NCBI RefSeq assembly: GCF_001073085.1
Contig: NZ_JVFV01000033.1
Location: forward strand, 49,272 to 113,271
DNA length: 64,000 nt
Reading direction: 5' to 3'
From: Streptococcus pseudopneumoniae
GTDB taxonomy: Bacteria; Bacillota; Bacilli; Lactobacillales; Streptococcaceae
Below are positions 1 to 8,892 of the stretch, in pieces. Under the pieces are notes generated by a model. It saw only the letters and a program-made list of their open reading frames with translations, was not told the origin of the DNA and made no database searches. The position numbers were made by a program, and so were the translations under genes. How positions within the stretch are numbered: position 1 is the first letter of the stretch; every line of letters begins with the position of its first letter.

Positions 1-1584
1 TGCCTGTCCAATAACCTTATCTAAGAGACGAGTATAGAGACTCATGAATCCGTAGAGTCCACCACCGATTGTTCCGATTAGGGCGACATAGATGAAGCTC
101 CAAAAACGTCCATTTGGTTGGAAGACAAATCCTATCATCCATTGTAAGAAGCCTACCAAGATAAACATGACAAGAGTTAAAATGATCACTAGGATTGTTC
201 GTTTTAGGATGATCTTTCGATGAACCCCTGTAATCTGACAGATCTCGCGATACATTAAAACAATTGGAATGATAAGACCGATAGTCGTTGAAATGAGAGG
301 ACCATAACTATGAAAAAGCGCTATTGATGGTAATTGTAAAACAATCTTAGCAATTGAGCCATAAACAAAATACAAGACTGCCTTGCGGTTACGAAACATA
401 GCCTGAAGCATAGGGGACAAGACCATGTACAATCCAAGAATGGTTGACTGCAAAACTGCAAAAACAAACAAGCCCATCGCCAAGCTATCTGGTTTACCGT
501 AAAAGACTGTATAGAGTGGTTCTCCTACCATGACTACTCCAACCGTTGCAGGTAAGAGGAATAGGAAAAGCATGGTGATACTATTTTGAACCAAACGAGC
601 TGCTGCTGGCAGATCCCCCTTGACATAGTTTTCTGTCAAGAGAGGCAGCCCAACGCTACCAATCGAAACTCCAACCGAAATCAAAATCATGGTGATTTTA
701 TTAGGGTTGGCAGAGAAATAAGAAAACATGACAACTAAATCTTCATTATTGTAGTTGGTAAACCACTTCATACTATTGATAAAGGTCATCTGGTCTAAGA
801 TTTGGAAGAGTTGAATAGCCGAACCTGTTATGATAAAAGGAATAGCTTCCTTAATCGTATCCATTAACAGATGTTTGCTATCAATCTTATCTCGTGTTTC
901 AAAGACTTTTTGAAGCATTCCTTCTTTATAGAGGAAATAAAGCAAGACAGCAAAGCTAGCTACCATTCCCACAAAGGCCGCAAAGGTAGATTGGGTAACC
1001 GCTGCTAGATAGTCTCCTGAACCAAGCTTCATGATGATAAAGGTTGCTAAGAGCATCCAAATAACTCGGATAACTTGCTCAGCGATTTGACTCATGGCAT
1101 AAGGCTTGAGATTATTCATCCCTTGGAAAAATCCACGGATAACACTCATAGACGGGAAAATCAAGACAGCCCAAGCTAGACTCTGCATAATGGGAATCAA
1201 GTCCTTACCGACACCAGAAAGATCTGCCAACCAAGGCGCAAAGAGATATAAGACCAAAGCAAAGACAAGACCTAGTCCAGTCATAAAGCCCAGGAAACTC
1301 CGAATCAGAGCAAAACTATGCTCTTCTTCTTGCATAGTGTTATACTTGGCAACCTGCTTTGCGACTGCAACAGGGATACCTGCTGTCGAAATCAACAAGA
1401 ACCAAGCATAGATATTGTAACCCATAGTAAAGAGACCATTAGCCTTAGCAGCATAAGTCCCCATCCAGATATACCAAGGGATGATGTAAATGGCCCCGAG
1501 CAGGCGACTGATAAAGTTACTAGCCGTTAGCCAGGCAGTTCCGCGTAACATCTGGGCCTGCTGATGATTATTTTCGTTAGACAT
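1..1584 (-). CDS. MurJ/Wzx-like polysaccharide or lipid-linked precursor flippase, 3' end outside window
   Basis: The minus-strand frame opens with ATG at 1584 (MSNENNHQQAQMLRG) and stays open to the window edge, giving 528 codons without a stop. The protein is almost entirely hydrophobic helices with short polar loops, as in the MATE/MOP flippase superfamily (MurJ, SpoVB, Wzx; usually about 540 residues), so only the last few residues are probably missing. Such proteins move undecaprenyl-linked saccharide precursors across the membrane. The gene diverges from murE, 103 bp away, which fits a role in envelope synthesis. Whether the substrate is lipid II or another polysaccharide cannot be read from the sequence. 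Confidence 0.85.
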   Translation of the reverse strand, partial: MSNENNHQQAQMLRGTAWLTASNFISRLLGAIYIIPWYIWMGTYAAKANGLFTMGYNIYAWFLLISTAGIPVAVAKQVAKYNTMQEEEHSFALIRSFLGFMTGLGLVFALVLYLFAPWLADLSGVGKDLIPIMQSLAWAVLIFPSMSVIRGFFQGMNNLKPYAMSQIAEQVIRVIWMLLATFIIMKLGSGDYLAAVTQSTFAAFVGMVASFAVLLYFLYKEGMLQKVFETRDKIDSKHLLMDTIKEAIPFIITGSAIQLFQILDQMTFINSMKWFTNYNNEDLVVMFSYFSANPNKITMILISVGVSIGSVGLPLLTENYVKGDLPAAARLVQNSITMLFLFLLPATVGVVMVGEPLYTVFYGKPDSLAMGLFVFAVLQSTILGLYMVLSPMLQAMFRNRKAVLYFVYGSIAKIVLQLPSIALFHSYGPLISTTIGLIIPIVLMYREICQITGVHRKIILKRTILVIILTLVMFILVGFLQWMIGFVFQPNGRFWSFIYVALIGTIGGGLYGFMSLYTRLLDKVIGQA

Positions 1585-1651
1585 AACTTCCTCATTCAAT
1601 TTTAATAACGGAAATGTTCCTTATCTTCCATTATAAACTTTTCCTTGTTAC

Positions 1652-1680
1652 TTGTAAAATTCAGACTTTCGGTTTACAAT
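1652..1680 (+). promoter_or_regulatory. murE promoter, probably giving a leaderless transcript
   Basis: TTGTAA (1652-1657), a 17-bp spacer and TACAAT (1675-1680) form a sigma-A-type promoter. The murE ATG begins only 7 nt after the -10 box and no Shine-Dalgarno sequence fits before it, so transcription should start at or next to the A of the ATG. Confidence 0.6.
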
Positions 1681-1687
1681 AGAAAGT

Positions 1688-3133
1688 ATGATAAAGATTG
1701 AAACCGTATTAGATATTTTAAAGAAAGACGATCTCTTCCGTGAGATTATCGACCAAGGACATTACCACTATCATTTCAGGGATGTAACCTTTGATAGCAT
1801 CTGCTACGATAGCCGAAAAGCACAAGATAATAGCCTCTTTTTTGCAAAAGGAGCTGCTTTTAAGAAGGAATTTCTTCTTTCGGCAATCTCACAAGGACTC
1901 GGTTGGTATGTAGCCGAGCAGGACTACGAAGTAGGCATTCCTGTTATTGTCGTTAGCGATATTAAAAAAGCTATGAGTTTGATTGCCATGGAGTTTTATG
2001 GCAACCCTCAGGAGAAACTGAAAATCCTTGCTTTCACTGGTACTAAAGGAAAAACTACGGCAGCTTACTTCGCCTACAATATCTTAAATCAGCAATATCG
2101 TCCAGCAATGTTATCAACCATGAATACAACTTTGGACGGTAAAACTTTCTTCAAGTCTGCTCTGACAACCCCTGAAAGTATCGACCTCTTTGACATGATG
2201 GCTCAAGCGGTTGACAATGGAAGAACTCACCTTATCATGGAAGTATCCAGTCAAGCCTACTTGGTGAAACGAGTCTACGGTCTCACTTTCGATGTAGGAG
2301 TTTTTCTCAATATCAGTCCTGACCATATTGGTCCTATTGAGCATCCAACCTTTGAAGACTACTTCTACCACAAGCGTCTCTTGATGAAAAATAGCCGAGC
2401 AGTTGTCATTAATAGCGATATGGACCACTTCTCTGTTCTGAAAGAACAAGTTGTGAACCAAGAGCATGACTTCTACGGTAGCCAGTCAAATAACCAGATC
2501 GAAAACTCCAAAGCCTTTAGCTTCTCAGCTACTGGTAAATTAGCTGGAGACTATGATATCCAGTTGATTGGACATTTCAACCAAGAAAATGCAATCGCTG
2601 CTGGACTTGCCTGTCTTCGTTTAGGTGCTAGTCTTGAAGATATCAAAAAAGGGATTGCGTCTACTCGCGTCCCTGGTCGTATGGAAGTTCTCACTCAGAA
2701 AAATGGCGCAAAAGTTTTCATTGACTATGCCCACAATGGTGACAGTCTTAAAAAACTAATCTCAGTTGTTGAAACACATCAGACTGGAAAAATTGCTCTA
2801 GTACTTGGCTCAACTGGAAACAAGGGAGAAAGCCGTCGTAAGGACTTTGGACTTCTTCTCAATCAACACCCTGAAATTCAAGTCTTTCTAACGGCTGATG
2901 ATCCAAACTACGAAGATCCGATGGCCATTGCAGATGAAATCAGTAGCTACATCCATCATCCTGTTGAAAAGATTGCTGACCGTGAGCAAGCTATCAAGGC
3001 TGCGATGTCTGTTACAGATCAAGAACTGGATGCTGTCATTATCGCTGGTAAAGGAGCTGACTGCTACCAAATCATCCAAGGCAAGAAAGAAGACTATCCA
3101 GGTGATGCAGCCATCGCTGAACGTTATCTATAG
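1688..3133 (+). CDS. murE: UDP-N-acetylmuramoyl-L-alanyl-D-glutamate--L-lysine ligase
   Basis: Cytoplasmic Mur ligase that adds L-lysine to UDP-MurNAc-L-Ala-D-Glu during peptidoglycan precursor synthesis. It is 481 residues, normal for the family. The ATP-binding P-loop GTKGKTT lies near residues 117-123, and the Mur central motifs (MEVSSQA, then NISPDHIG) follow in order. Near residue 403 the amino-acid selectivity segment reads DDPNYEDP, the form seen in lysine-adding enzymes, where diaminopimelate-adding MurE carries DNPR. The gene stands alone on the plus strand, divergent from the flippase, and is followed by a strong terminator. Its start has no Shine-Dalgarno sequence and sits 7 nt from a good -10 box. 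Confidence 0.96.
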   Translation: MIKIETVLDILKKDDLFREIIDQGHYHYHFRDVTFDSICYDSRKAQDNSLFFAKGAAFKKEFLLSAISQGLGWYVAEQDYEVGIPVIVVSDIKKAMSLIAMEFYGNPQEKLKILAFTGTKGKTTAAYFAYNILNQQYRPAMLSTMNTTLDGKTFFKSALTTPESIDLFDMMAQAVDNGRTHLIMEVSSQAYLVKRVYGLTFDVGVFLNISPDHIGPIEHPTFEDYFYHKRLLMKNSRAVVINSDMDHFSVLKEQVVNQEHDFYGSQSNNQIENSKAFSFSATGKLAGDYDIQLIGHFNQENAIAAGLACLRLGASLEDIKKGIASTRVPGRMEVLTQKNGAKVFIDYAHNGDSLKKLISVVETHQTGKIALVLGSTGNKGESRRKDFGLLLNQHPEIQVFLTADDPNYEDPMAIADEISSYIHHPVEKIADREQAIKAAMSVTDQELDAVIIAGKGADCYQIIQGKKEDYPGDAAIAERYL

Positions 3134-3143
3134 TAAATTTAAA

Positions 3144-3178
3144 GAAGGCTAGGAAATTTCCTAGCCTTCTTCTATTTT
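3144..3178. terminator. Bidirectional terminator between murE and the DUF1803 gene
   Basis: Perfect inverted repeat GAAGGCTAGG/CCTAGCCTTC at 3144-3169 followed by a T-rich run on the plus strand. The stop codon of the convergent minus-strand gene lies inside the tail. Confidence 0.85.
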
Positions 3179-3822
3179 TTTATAAAGATGAGTCTTTCTT
3201 TATCAAATTCGACAGCTAACTCGTATTTTCCATCTTCATTTTGAACGATGTAGCCTAATAAGACTAAACTATCAACAAAGATATCACGTCGTTTCTGCAT
3301 GAGTTGATCTTTCTTAAGAAACTTGAGCAAAAAAGTAGTCATATACTTAAGGGCATACTCAGGGTTGACATCTCCTAAAATTCCATAGAGCGCCTGCTGT
3401 TCTTCCGTCAAAGGATACTGATGCTTAACCTTATAAAAATAATTAGACAAGGTCATCTTTTCCCTAGCAAAATCCGTACGCTCTTTCAGGATAGCTGTAT
3501 TTGTTTGATTGCGCAATTCAGTTTGAAAATGTTTCTCCAGGATTTCTTGATAGATGGGACTATCATCTCTCACAAAGATTTCTTGGTCTAGTTCAAGAGA
3601 TTCTGTAGATTCTAGAAAGGGAAGATTGAGATAATAGCGTTTGTTTTCTCTCAAGATCAAGCCCACTTTAATGTATTCCTCCAAATACTTGTCAACTGGA
3701 ACCTCTGAAAACTGAGCCTTGATTTCACGTAGGATAACATCATCATGCTGATCAAGATAGTCTACCAAATCTCTAAAGAATGGTTGTCGCGTCAAACGAG
3801 ATGGATTAAAAATCTGAATCAT
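3172..3822 (-). CDS. DUF1803-like hypothetical protein
   Basis: A 216-residue soluble protein without signal peptide or membrane helices, rich in charged residues. It resembles the streptococcal DUF1803 proteins found beside ppaC, an assignment made from memory of the locus and general character. The opening segment MIQIFNPSRLTRQPFFRDLVDYL and its winged-helix-like alternation give no catalytic motif I can name. Its start overlaps the end of the upstream NlpC/P60-like gene by 17 bp, so the two are probably translationally coupled. Function unknown. Confidence 0.75.
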   Translation of the reverse strand: MIQIFNPSRLTRQPFFRDLVDYLDQHDDVILREIKAQFSEVPVDKYLEEYIKVGLILRENKRYYLNLPFLESTESLELDQEIFVRDDSPIYQEILEKHFQTELRNQTNTAILKERTDFAREKMTLSNYFYKVKHQYPLTEEQQALYGILGDVNPEYALKYMTTFLLKFLKKDQLMQKRRDIFVDSLVLLGYIVQNEDGKYELAVEFDKERLIFIKK

Positions 3823-4318
3823 GAAGATTCCTTTCTTTACAAACTAAAAGTGGTGATGCTGCTAATTGACTCGGGTTAGTGCCAGGCTGATTCAGAGGTA
3901 CAGGAAGCCCCAAATCTCGATAATATTCTCTCCAGAAATCACTGATTTCCTGCTCCCCATCACCAAATTTCATAGGAATGGTTTCAAAAATCGGTAGAAT
4001 GTCTGCGATATATTGGGAACAATAGAAACCATCCCCATCAGGATAAAAAGAAAAATTATAAGGAGCTCCCAGATGCTGGACTGCTCTTTTCTTTACCTTT
4101 TGAATATCTATCTTTGGATAGCTATAGAGGTCATATACTTTCCCGTCTTCAAAGAAATCTTCAGGTAATTGTGCAATGACACCACCTTCAACCGTTGCAT
4201 GATAAACCTGTCCGTCCAAAAAGATGGCTACATGGCTATAGTGACCAGTAGATTCCTGGATGGCCTGTCCTATATCCGAATCATCTTTCACAAAAATCAA
4301 ATCGCCATTTTCTAACAT
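3806..4318 (-). CDS. YiiX/YebB-like permuted NlpC/P60 papain-fold hydrolase
   Basis: A 170-residue protein with the circularly permuted NlpC/P60 order: the catalytic His comes first (GHYSHVAIF, near residue 25-33) and the Cys comes later (FYCSQYIAD, near residue 98). Relatives hydrolyse amide, ester or thioester bonds in peptides or lipids. No signal peptide is visible, so it probably acts inside the cell. It is the first gene of a two-gene unit with the DUF1803 protein and lies downstream of ppaC across a terminator. Substrate unknown. Confidence 0.75.
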   Translation of the reverse strand: MLENGDLIFVKDDSDIGQAIQESTGHYSHVAIFLDGQVYHATVEGGVIAQLPEDFFEDGKVYDLYSYPKIDIQKVKKRAVQHLGAPYNFSFYPDGDGFYCSQYIADILPIFETIPMKFGDGEQEISDFWREYYRDLGLPVPLNQPGTNPSQLAASPLLVCKERNLHDSDF

Positions 4319-4332
4319 ACTTCTCTCCTAGC

Positions 4333-4381
4333 AAAAAAGGAGTCTTGACTCCTTTTTAACAATGGGTATCCCCATTTTTAT
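4333..4381 (-). terminator. Double terminator after ppaC
   Basis: Two adjacent hairpins: AAAAAGGAGT/ACTCCTTTTT (4333-4357) and AATGGG/CCCATT with a T-run (4361-4380). Read on the minus strand both sit just past the ppaC stop; the first is symmetrical enough to act on both strands. Confidence 0.75.
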
Positions 4382-4388
4382 ATTACAA

Positions 4389-5324
4389 TTAAGCATTAAA
4401 GCTTTCAGTCAATTGTGGTACCACTTGTTTCTTACGTGAAACGGCACCTGGAAGGAAAGCATGGTTGCTTTCAAGTTTGAAGTTGAAAGCTGCTTCTACC
4501 TTGTCCATGTTGGCACCAAGTGCAAGAATTTCTGAGTTTGAGTTGACAATATCAGTAATCATCAAGACAAAGTCAGAGTAGCCATTTGCTGTATTTGCGG
4601 CTTGGATGGCTGCTTCGATTTCAGCTTGGCGTTCCAAGACTTCAGCAATATCAACTGTATTCACTTGGGCAACACGTACGTTGTTACCGTTCAATTCAAA
4701 AGTCTTTGCATCGATGTCGATCAATTCTTCTGCTGACTTGCTTGCCAAATTTGTACCAGCCTTGAGCATTGCAAGACCGTATTCTTCCAAGTTCACACCA
4801 GCTAATTCAGCCAATTCAGGCGCAATCACCTTATCAGATGGGTGTGTTGTTGGAGATTTCAAAAGAAGAGTATCTGAAATTAAACCTGATAGCATCAAAC
4901 CTGCGATTTCTTTTGGAACAGCTACACCGTGTTCTTTGAACATGCGGTAAACGATAGATGATGCTGATCCAACTGGTTCCAAACGCATGTAAAGTGGACT
5001 GGCAGTTTCAAAATTAGCCACACGGTGGTGGTCCACAACACCATAAACTTCTACTTCAGCGATATCTGATACAGATTGTTGGAATTCATTGTGGTCAGTT
5101 AAGATAACTTGTTCTGTACCTTCCGCTTTAGCAGATGTGATCACGCGCGGTGCTTCCACACCAAAATAGTTCAAAACAAAAGCTGTTTCTTCATTTGGAG
5201 TCCCAAGAGCTACCGCTTCTGTATCCAAGCCATAAGCTTCTTTTGCAAGATACGCAAAGGCTACAGATGACCCGATGGCATCTGAATCTGGATTTTGGTG
5301 ACCAAATACTAGAATCTTAGACAT
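4389..5324 (-). CDS. ppaC: Manganese-dependent inorganic pyrophosphatase
   Basis: Family II (DHH) pyrophosphatase, 311 residues, hydrolysing PPi to two phosphates to drive biosynthetic reactions. Metal ligands are visible: [12 protein letters not shown] at residues 8-19 (His9, Asp13, Asp15), Asp77 in ILTDH, and the DHH triad at 98-100 (VVDHHR). The C-terminal substrate-binding SRKKQ is present. Length and motifs match the streptococcal enzymes. It has its own promoter and is followed by a double terminator, so it is probably monocistronic. Confidence 0.97.
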   Translation of the reverse strand: MSKILVFGHQNPDSDAIGSSVAFAYLAKEAYGLDTEAVALGTPNEETAFVLNYFGVEAPRVITSAKAEGTEQVILTDHNEFQQSVSDIAEVEVYGVVDHHRVANFETASPLYMRLEPVGSASSIVYRMFKEHGVAVPKEIAGLMLSGLISDTLLLKSPTTHPSDKVIAPELAELAGVNLEEYGLAMLKAGTNLASKSAEELIDIDAKTFELNGNNVRVAQVNTVDIAEVLERQAEIEAAIQAANTANGYSDFVLMITDIVNSNSEILALGANMDKVEAAFNFKLESNHAFLPGAVSRKKQVVPQLTESFNA

Positions 5325-5352
5325 GATAATACCTCGTTTCTTTATTCACTCT

Positions 5353-5381
5353 ATTGTAGCATTTTTTTCAATTTTTGACAA
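5353..5381 (-). promoter_or_regulatory. ppaC promoter
   Basis: On the minus strand, TTGTCA (5376-5381), a 17-bp spacer and TACAAT (5353-5358) precede ppaC by about 30 nt. Confidence 0.6.
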
Positions 5382-5387
5382 AAGTAA

Positions 5388-5407
5388 GAGGAGTCAAAGG
5401 ACTCCTC
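5388..5407 (-). terminator. Terminator of the methyltransferase/GIY-YIG pair
   Basis: Inverted repeat GAGGAGTC/GACTCCTC directly after the GIY-YIG stop codon, followed on the minus strand by a TTACTTTT tail. Confidence 0.7.
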
Positions 5408-5408
5408 A

Positions 5409-5693
5409 CTAGATCTCGAAAATATTGGCTAAATTCCTATCTTGATTGTCATTTAGATAGCTTACTTTATGCAGACGTGTCTTGCGCTTGAAAAGAGCTT
5501 CGGCTGACATGGCTTCTTCTTTACTATCGAAACCTTCTACATAGATAAGTTTTACTGGCAACCGAGCTCGTGTGTACTTGGCTCCCTTACCACTATTGTG
5601 AACGGCGATTCTTTTTTTGACATCCGTTGTATAGCCAGTATAGTAGGTACCATCACAACACTCTACCACATACATGTAAGCCTTATGATCCAT
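5409..5693 (-). CDS. GIY-YIG nuclease-domain protein (UPF0213/YazA type)
   Basis: A 94-residue single-domain GIY-YIG protein. The hallmark is [17 protein letters not shown] with the catalytic Arg shortly after (KKRIAVHN). The start at 5693 ([10 protein letters not shown]) is preferred over the longer frame beginning at 5771, because it places the fold at the N-terminus as in relatives and gives an 11-bp overlap with the upstream methyltransferase, a normal coupling arrangement. Relatives have unclear DNA-related roles; no specific function can be assigned. Confidence 0.88.
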   Translation of the reverse strand: MDHKAYMYVVECCDGTYYTGYTTDVKKRIAVHNSGKGAKYTRARLPVKLIYVEGFDSKEEAMSAEALFKRKTRLHKVSYLNDNQDRNLANIFEI

Positions 5694-6429
5694 AGTAAAT
5701 CTCTTGAATTTCTGGAGTATAGGAACCATCATCATTATGAACAATGAGTGGTGGCAGAACCTTAAAACCACTAGTGGAGCCGTCCTTGATAGCCTCGATC
5801 AAAAGCATATTGGCTTCTTTCTCCCGTTTAGGGTAAACAAATTGCAGACGCTTTGGAGCTAGATTATGCTGTTGAAGCGTGTCTAAAATATCTAACAATC
5901 GATCTGGACGATGAACCATGGCTAGACGCCCATTGGATTTGAGAATACTTTGGGCACTACGGCAGATTTCCTTAAGATTGGTCGTAATTTCGTGCCGAGC
6001 CAACAAATAGTGCTCACTCTCGTTCAGATTAGAATTTGGGTCCACCTTAAAATAGGGAGGGTTGCATAAAATCAAATCAACCTTACTCCCTTGAATGTAA
6101 GCAGGCATATTTTTCAAATCATCACAAATGACCTGCATCTGTTCTTCTAAGCCATTTAATCGGACTGACCGGTCTGCCATATCCGCCAATCGTTCTTGGA
6201 TTTCAACAGACAGAATTTTCGCCTTAGTACGACTACTGGCAAAAAGTCCAACAGCTCCATTACCCGCACAAAAATCCACTATCAAGCCATTTTTAGGAAA
6301 GCGAGGAAAGCGTGACAAAAGTACACTATCCACCGAATAGCTGAAAACCTCTCTATTTTGAATAATCTTGATATCTGTAGAAAAGAGCTGATTGATTCTC
6401 TCTCCTGATTTTAATAATTCTTCTACCAT
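5683..6429 (-). CDS. tRNA1(Val) adenine-37 N6-methyltransferase-like protein (TrmN6/YabB type)
   Basis: Class I SAM-dependent methyltransferase, 248 residues. Motif I appears as [14 protein letters not shown] near residues 49-62 and motif IV as ILCNPPYF near residue 120. NPPY is the signature of N6-adenine methyltransferases such as TrmN6, which modify A37 of tRNA-Val. Bacillus and streptococcal relatives are always next to a GIY-YIG gene, as here. The ATG at 6429 lies 6 nt from a TATAAT box without a Shine-Dalgarno sequence, so its transcript is probably leaderless. Confidence 0.88.
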   Translation of the reverse strand: MVEELLKSGERINQLFSTDIKIIQNREVFSYSVDSVLLSRFPRFPKNGLIVDFCAGNGAVGLFASSRTKAKILSVEIQERLADMADRSVRLNGLEEQMQVICDDLKNMPAYIQGSKVDLILCNPPYFKVDPNSNLNESEHYLLARHEITTNLKEICRSAQSILKSNGRLAMVHRPDRLLDILDTLQQHNLAPKRLQFVYPKREKEANMLLIEAIKDGSTSGFKVLPPLIVHNDDGSYTPEIQEIYYGS

Positions 6430-6435
6430 ACTTCT

Positions 6436-6463
6436 ATTATAACAAACTATATTAACATTTCAA
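6436..6463 (-). promoter_or_regulatory. Promoter of the TrmN6-like gene, leaderless
   Basis: Minus strand: TTGAAA (6458-6463), a 16-bp spacer and TATAAT (6436-6441). Only 6 nt separate the -10 box from the ATG. Confidence 0.6.
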
Positions 6464-6477
6464 GAGAGAGAAATCAA

Positions 6478-6840
6478 TTAAGACTTTTTCTTATTTAGAT
6501 TAGAGATAGCTTCCTTGGTCCAGATAGGCATCATGCGAGCCAAAGGAGCAAATCCGTATTTGACACGGTCACTTGAAAAACGTCTCCGTCTCGGTAATTG
6601 ATGTTTCTCTTCTTCCAAAGTCCGAACAGAAAGACTTGCTTTCCCTGTATATTCGTCCAAATCGACAACCTGGACTTGAACTTCTTCACCGATTTTCAGT
6701 ACATCATAGATATTCTCAATAAATCCTGTACGAATTTCAGAAATATGAATCAAGCCCGTGATACCAGTCTCTAACTCCACAAAGGCTCCATAAGACTGAA
6801 TCCCTGTAATTCGCCCTGTTAGCTTATCACCTATTTTCAT
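6478..6840 (-). CDS. cvfD: S1-domain RNA-binding protein, CvfD type
   Basis: A 120-residue protein whose first 75 residues form one S1 domain (MKIGDKLTGRITGIQSYGAF, then the typical GLIHISEI). The basic tail follows. The start at 6840 is chosen because it begins directly with the S1 fold and lies 1 nt after the upstream stop codon; the longer frame from 6900 runs through the neighbouring gene. Pneumococcal CvfD is a known post-transcriptional regulator affecting many transcripts; the assignment here rests on architecture and on its position behind the HAD-cyclophilin gene. Confidence 0.85.
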   Translation of the reverse strand: MKIGDKLTGRITGIQSYGAFVELETGITGLIHISEIRTGFIENIYDVLKIGEEVQVQVVDLDEYTGKASLSVRTLEEEKHQLPRRRRFSSDRVKYGFAPLARMMPIWTKEAISNLNKKKS

Positions 6841-6841
6841 C

Positions 6842-8245
6842 CTAGTCCTCGATTTCAATCGTTTCGATAACGACATCTTCAACTGGCTTGTCCATTGCAC
6901 CTGTTTCTACACCTGCAATTGCATCCAGAACTTCATAAGAAGCTTCATCTGCAAGCTGTCCAAAAACTGTGTGACGACGATCAAGGTGAGGAGTTCCACC
7001 TTGTTCCGCATAAATTTCCGCAATTGGTTCTGGCCAACCACCACGAGCAATTTCTTTCTTAGAATATGGCAAGTGTTGATTCTGCACGATAAAGAACTGG
7101 CTACCGTTTGTATTTGGTCCAGCATTAGCCATAGAAAGGGCTCCGCGAATATTGTAAAGTTCCTCTGAAAATTCGTCTTCAAATGACTCACCATAGATTG
7201 ATTCGCCACCCATACCAGTTCCAGTTGGATCTCCACCTTGAATCATAAAGTCTTTAATAATACGGTGGAAAATTACCCCGTCATAGTAACCATCTTTTGA
7301 CAGAGCGATAAAGTTGGCTACTGTTTTTGGTGCATGTTCAGGGAAAAGCTTAATGCGCAACTCTCCATGATTTGTCTTAATAGTCGCAATCGGACCTTCT
7401 ACTGCTTCAATGTCTACTTGCGGAAACTGTAATTCTTTTTCTACCATACCAAATCCTTCTAAGGCATCAAAAATGCCATCTTCTTCTAATGTTTTTGTAA
7501 TATAATCTGCTTTTTCTTTGATTTTATCATGAGAAATTCCCATAGCAACACTAATACCTGCATAATCAAAGAGTTCTAAATCGTTAAGTCCGTCCCCAAA
7601 AACCATGACGTTTTCAGATTTAAAACCTAATTGGTCTACAACTTTTGCAACCCCAGCTGCTTTTGAGCCAGAAATCGGCACCACATCTGACGAATGTTCA
7701 TGCCAGCGTACCATACGCAAAGTCGATGCTAAACTTTCAGGTAAAGTCAGGTCATCTCCCTGATCCTCAAAAGTCCACATCTGATAGATGTCTTCTTTTT
7801 CATAAAAATCAGGATCAACATCCAAGTCAGGATAAATTGGATCAATGGCCTCACTAATCAACTCAGTTCTAGTGGAGAGTTTAGCAGTATGACTACCAAC
7901 TAAACCATATTCAATCCCAACTTCCTTGGTCCAAGCAATATAGGTTTCAACTTTATCTTTAGCGATTTTGTTACTATCAATCACATTGCCTTTTTTATCC
8001 TCAATATAGGCACCATTCAAGGTAACAAAAAAGTCAGGTTTTAGCTCGCGAATCTCTGGCACGACACCGAAAATCCCACGACCAGTCGCAATCCCAGTCA
8101 AAATACCTTTTTCACGCAATTGTTTAAAAACAGTTGAAATTGAGGTGGGGATAAAACCAGTCTTTGAGTTTCTCAACGTATCATCAATATCAAAAAAAAT
8201 AACCTTTATCTTTTTTGCCTTATATCTTAATTTCGCATCCATCAC
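6842..8245 (-). CDS. Fusion of a Cof-type HAD phosphatase and a cyclophilin peptidyl-prolyl isomerase
   Basis: A 467-residue two-domain protein. Residues 1-270 are a HAD IIB phosphatase: motif I is FFDIDDTL near residues 17-24 and the late motif is VMFGDGLNDLELF. Residues 280-467 are a complete cyclophilin: FHRIIKDFMIQGGDPTGTG and GSQFFIVQ carry the Arg, Phe and Gln of the active site. The fusion is uninterrupted and followed 1 nt later by cvfD. The same fusion is known in other streptococci, so it is not an assembly artefact. The protein has no signal sequence and should be cytoplasmic. The phosphatase substrate is unknown. Confidence 0.93.
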   Translation of the reverse strand: MMDAKLRYKAKKIKVIFFDIDDTLRNSKTGFIPTSISTVFKQLREKGILTGIATGRGIFGVVPEIRELKPDFFVTLNGAYIEDKKGNVIDSNKIAKDKVETYIAWTKEVGIEYGLVGSHTAKLSTRTELISEAIDPIYPDLDVDPDFYEKEDIYQMWTFEDQGDDLTLPESLASTLRMVRWHEHSSDVVPISGSKAAGVAKVVDQLGFKSENVMVFGDGLNDLELFDYAGISVAMGISHDKIKEKADYITKTLEEDGIFDALEGFGMVEKELQFPQVDIEAVEGPIATIKTNHGELRIKLFPEHAPKTVANFIALSKDGYYDGVIFHRIIKDFMIQGGDPTGTGMGGESIYGESFEDEFSEELYNIRGALSMANAGPNTNGSQFFIVQNQHLPYSKKEIARGGWPEPIAEIYAEQGGTPHLDRRHTVFGQLADEASYEVLDAIAGVETGAMDKPVEDVVIETIEIED

Positions 8246-8322
8246 CTTTCCTCCTTCAATTCACTCTTTCCATTATACCATAAAGTAGAGAAATCCCACA
8301 TCCCCAATAAAATCCTTGTCTC

Positions 8323-8826
8323 TTATCCGAATTCCTTTACTAGATACAAAACCAAATCATCATTATTTTGGCTAGTTGCATTCATTTCCAAGGGTTGATT
8401 TCGATACCAGACACCTGTCCCATCTGGAATGTAGCCCCGTCTGATATACAATCTCTGGGCAGGGCCATAGCCTAAGTGCAAACCTACACCAAGAGTGACC
8501 TTACTCGAAACAAACTTGACTCGTTTTTCTGCTTCTTCTAGCAGTTGATTCCCAATCCCTTGATTTCGAAAAGGCTCAAACACATTAAAATCTGATAATT
8601 CTGGATAGACTTCTGCAAAAGGACCATGTTTAGCAGAGGGCAAAATGGTAACGTAGCCCGCTACAGCACCATCAATCTCTGCAACTAAGACTTCTCTCTC
8701 CCCACTTTCCTGTTCCAGAAAATATCTAGCCAAAATATCCTCTCTACCAGGCCAACCTTGATTCATAAATCCATGAGATAAGGATTCAATATCAGACTTA
8801 ATCATATTTCTAATCGTACAATTCAT
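8323..8826 (-). CDS. GNAT-family N-acetyltransferase
   Basis: A 167-residue acetyltransferase. The acetyl-CoA binding motif A is recognisable as FRNQGIGNQLLEEAEKR, the R/Q-x-x-G-x-G/A loop, and strand 4 precedes it. A longer frame starts at 8862, but only the ATG at 8826 has a ribosome site (AAAGGTGG upstream). Substrate unknown; relatives acetylate amines of small molecules or proteins. It stands between a 77-bp gap and the repeat array behind rpsR. Confidence 0.85.
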   Translation of the reverse strand: MNCTIRNMIKSDIESLSHGFMNQGWPGREDILARYFLEQESGEREVLVAEIDGAVAGYVTILPSAKHGPFAEVYPELSDFNVFEPFRNQGIGNQLLEEAEKRVKFVSSKVTLGVGLHLGYGPAQRLYIRRGYIPDGTGVWYRNQPLEMNATSQNNDDLVLYLVKEFG

Positions 8827-8892
8827 CTTTGACTTACCCACCTTTACTCTTTCTATTACCATTATAGCACGCCAAGGTCAGAAAAAAACTAT

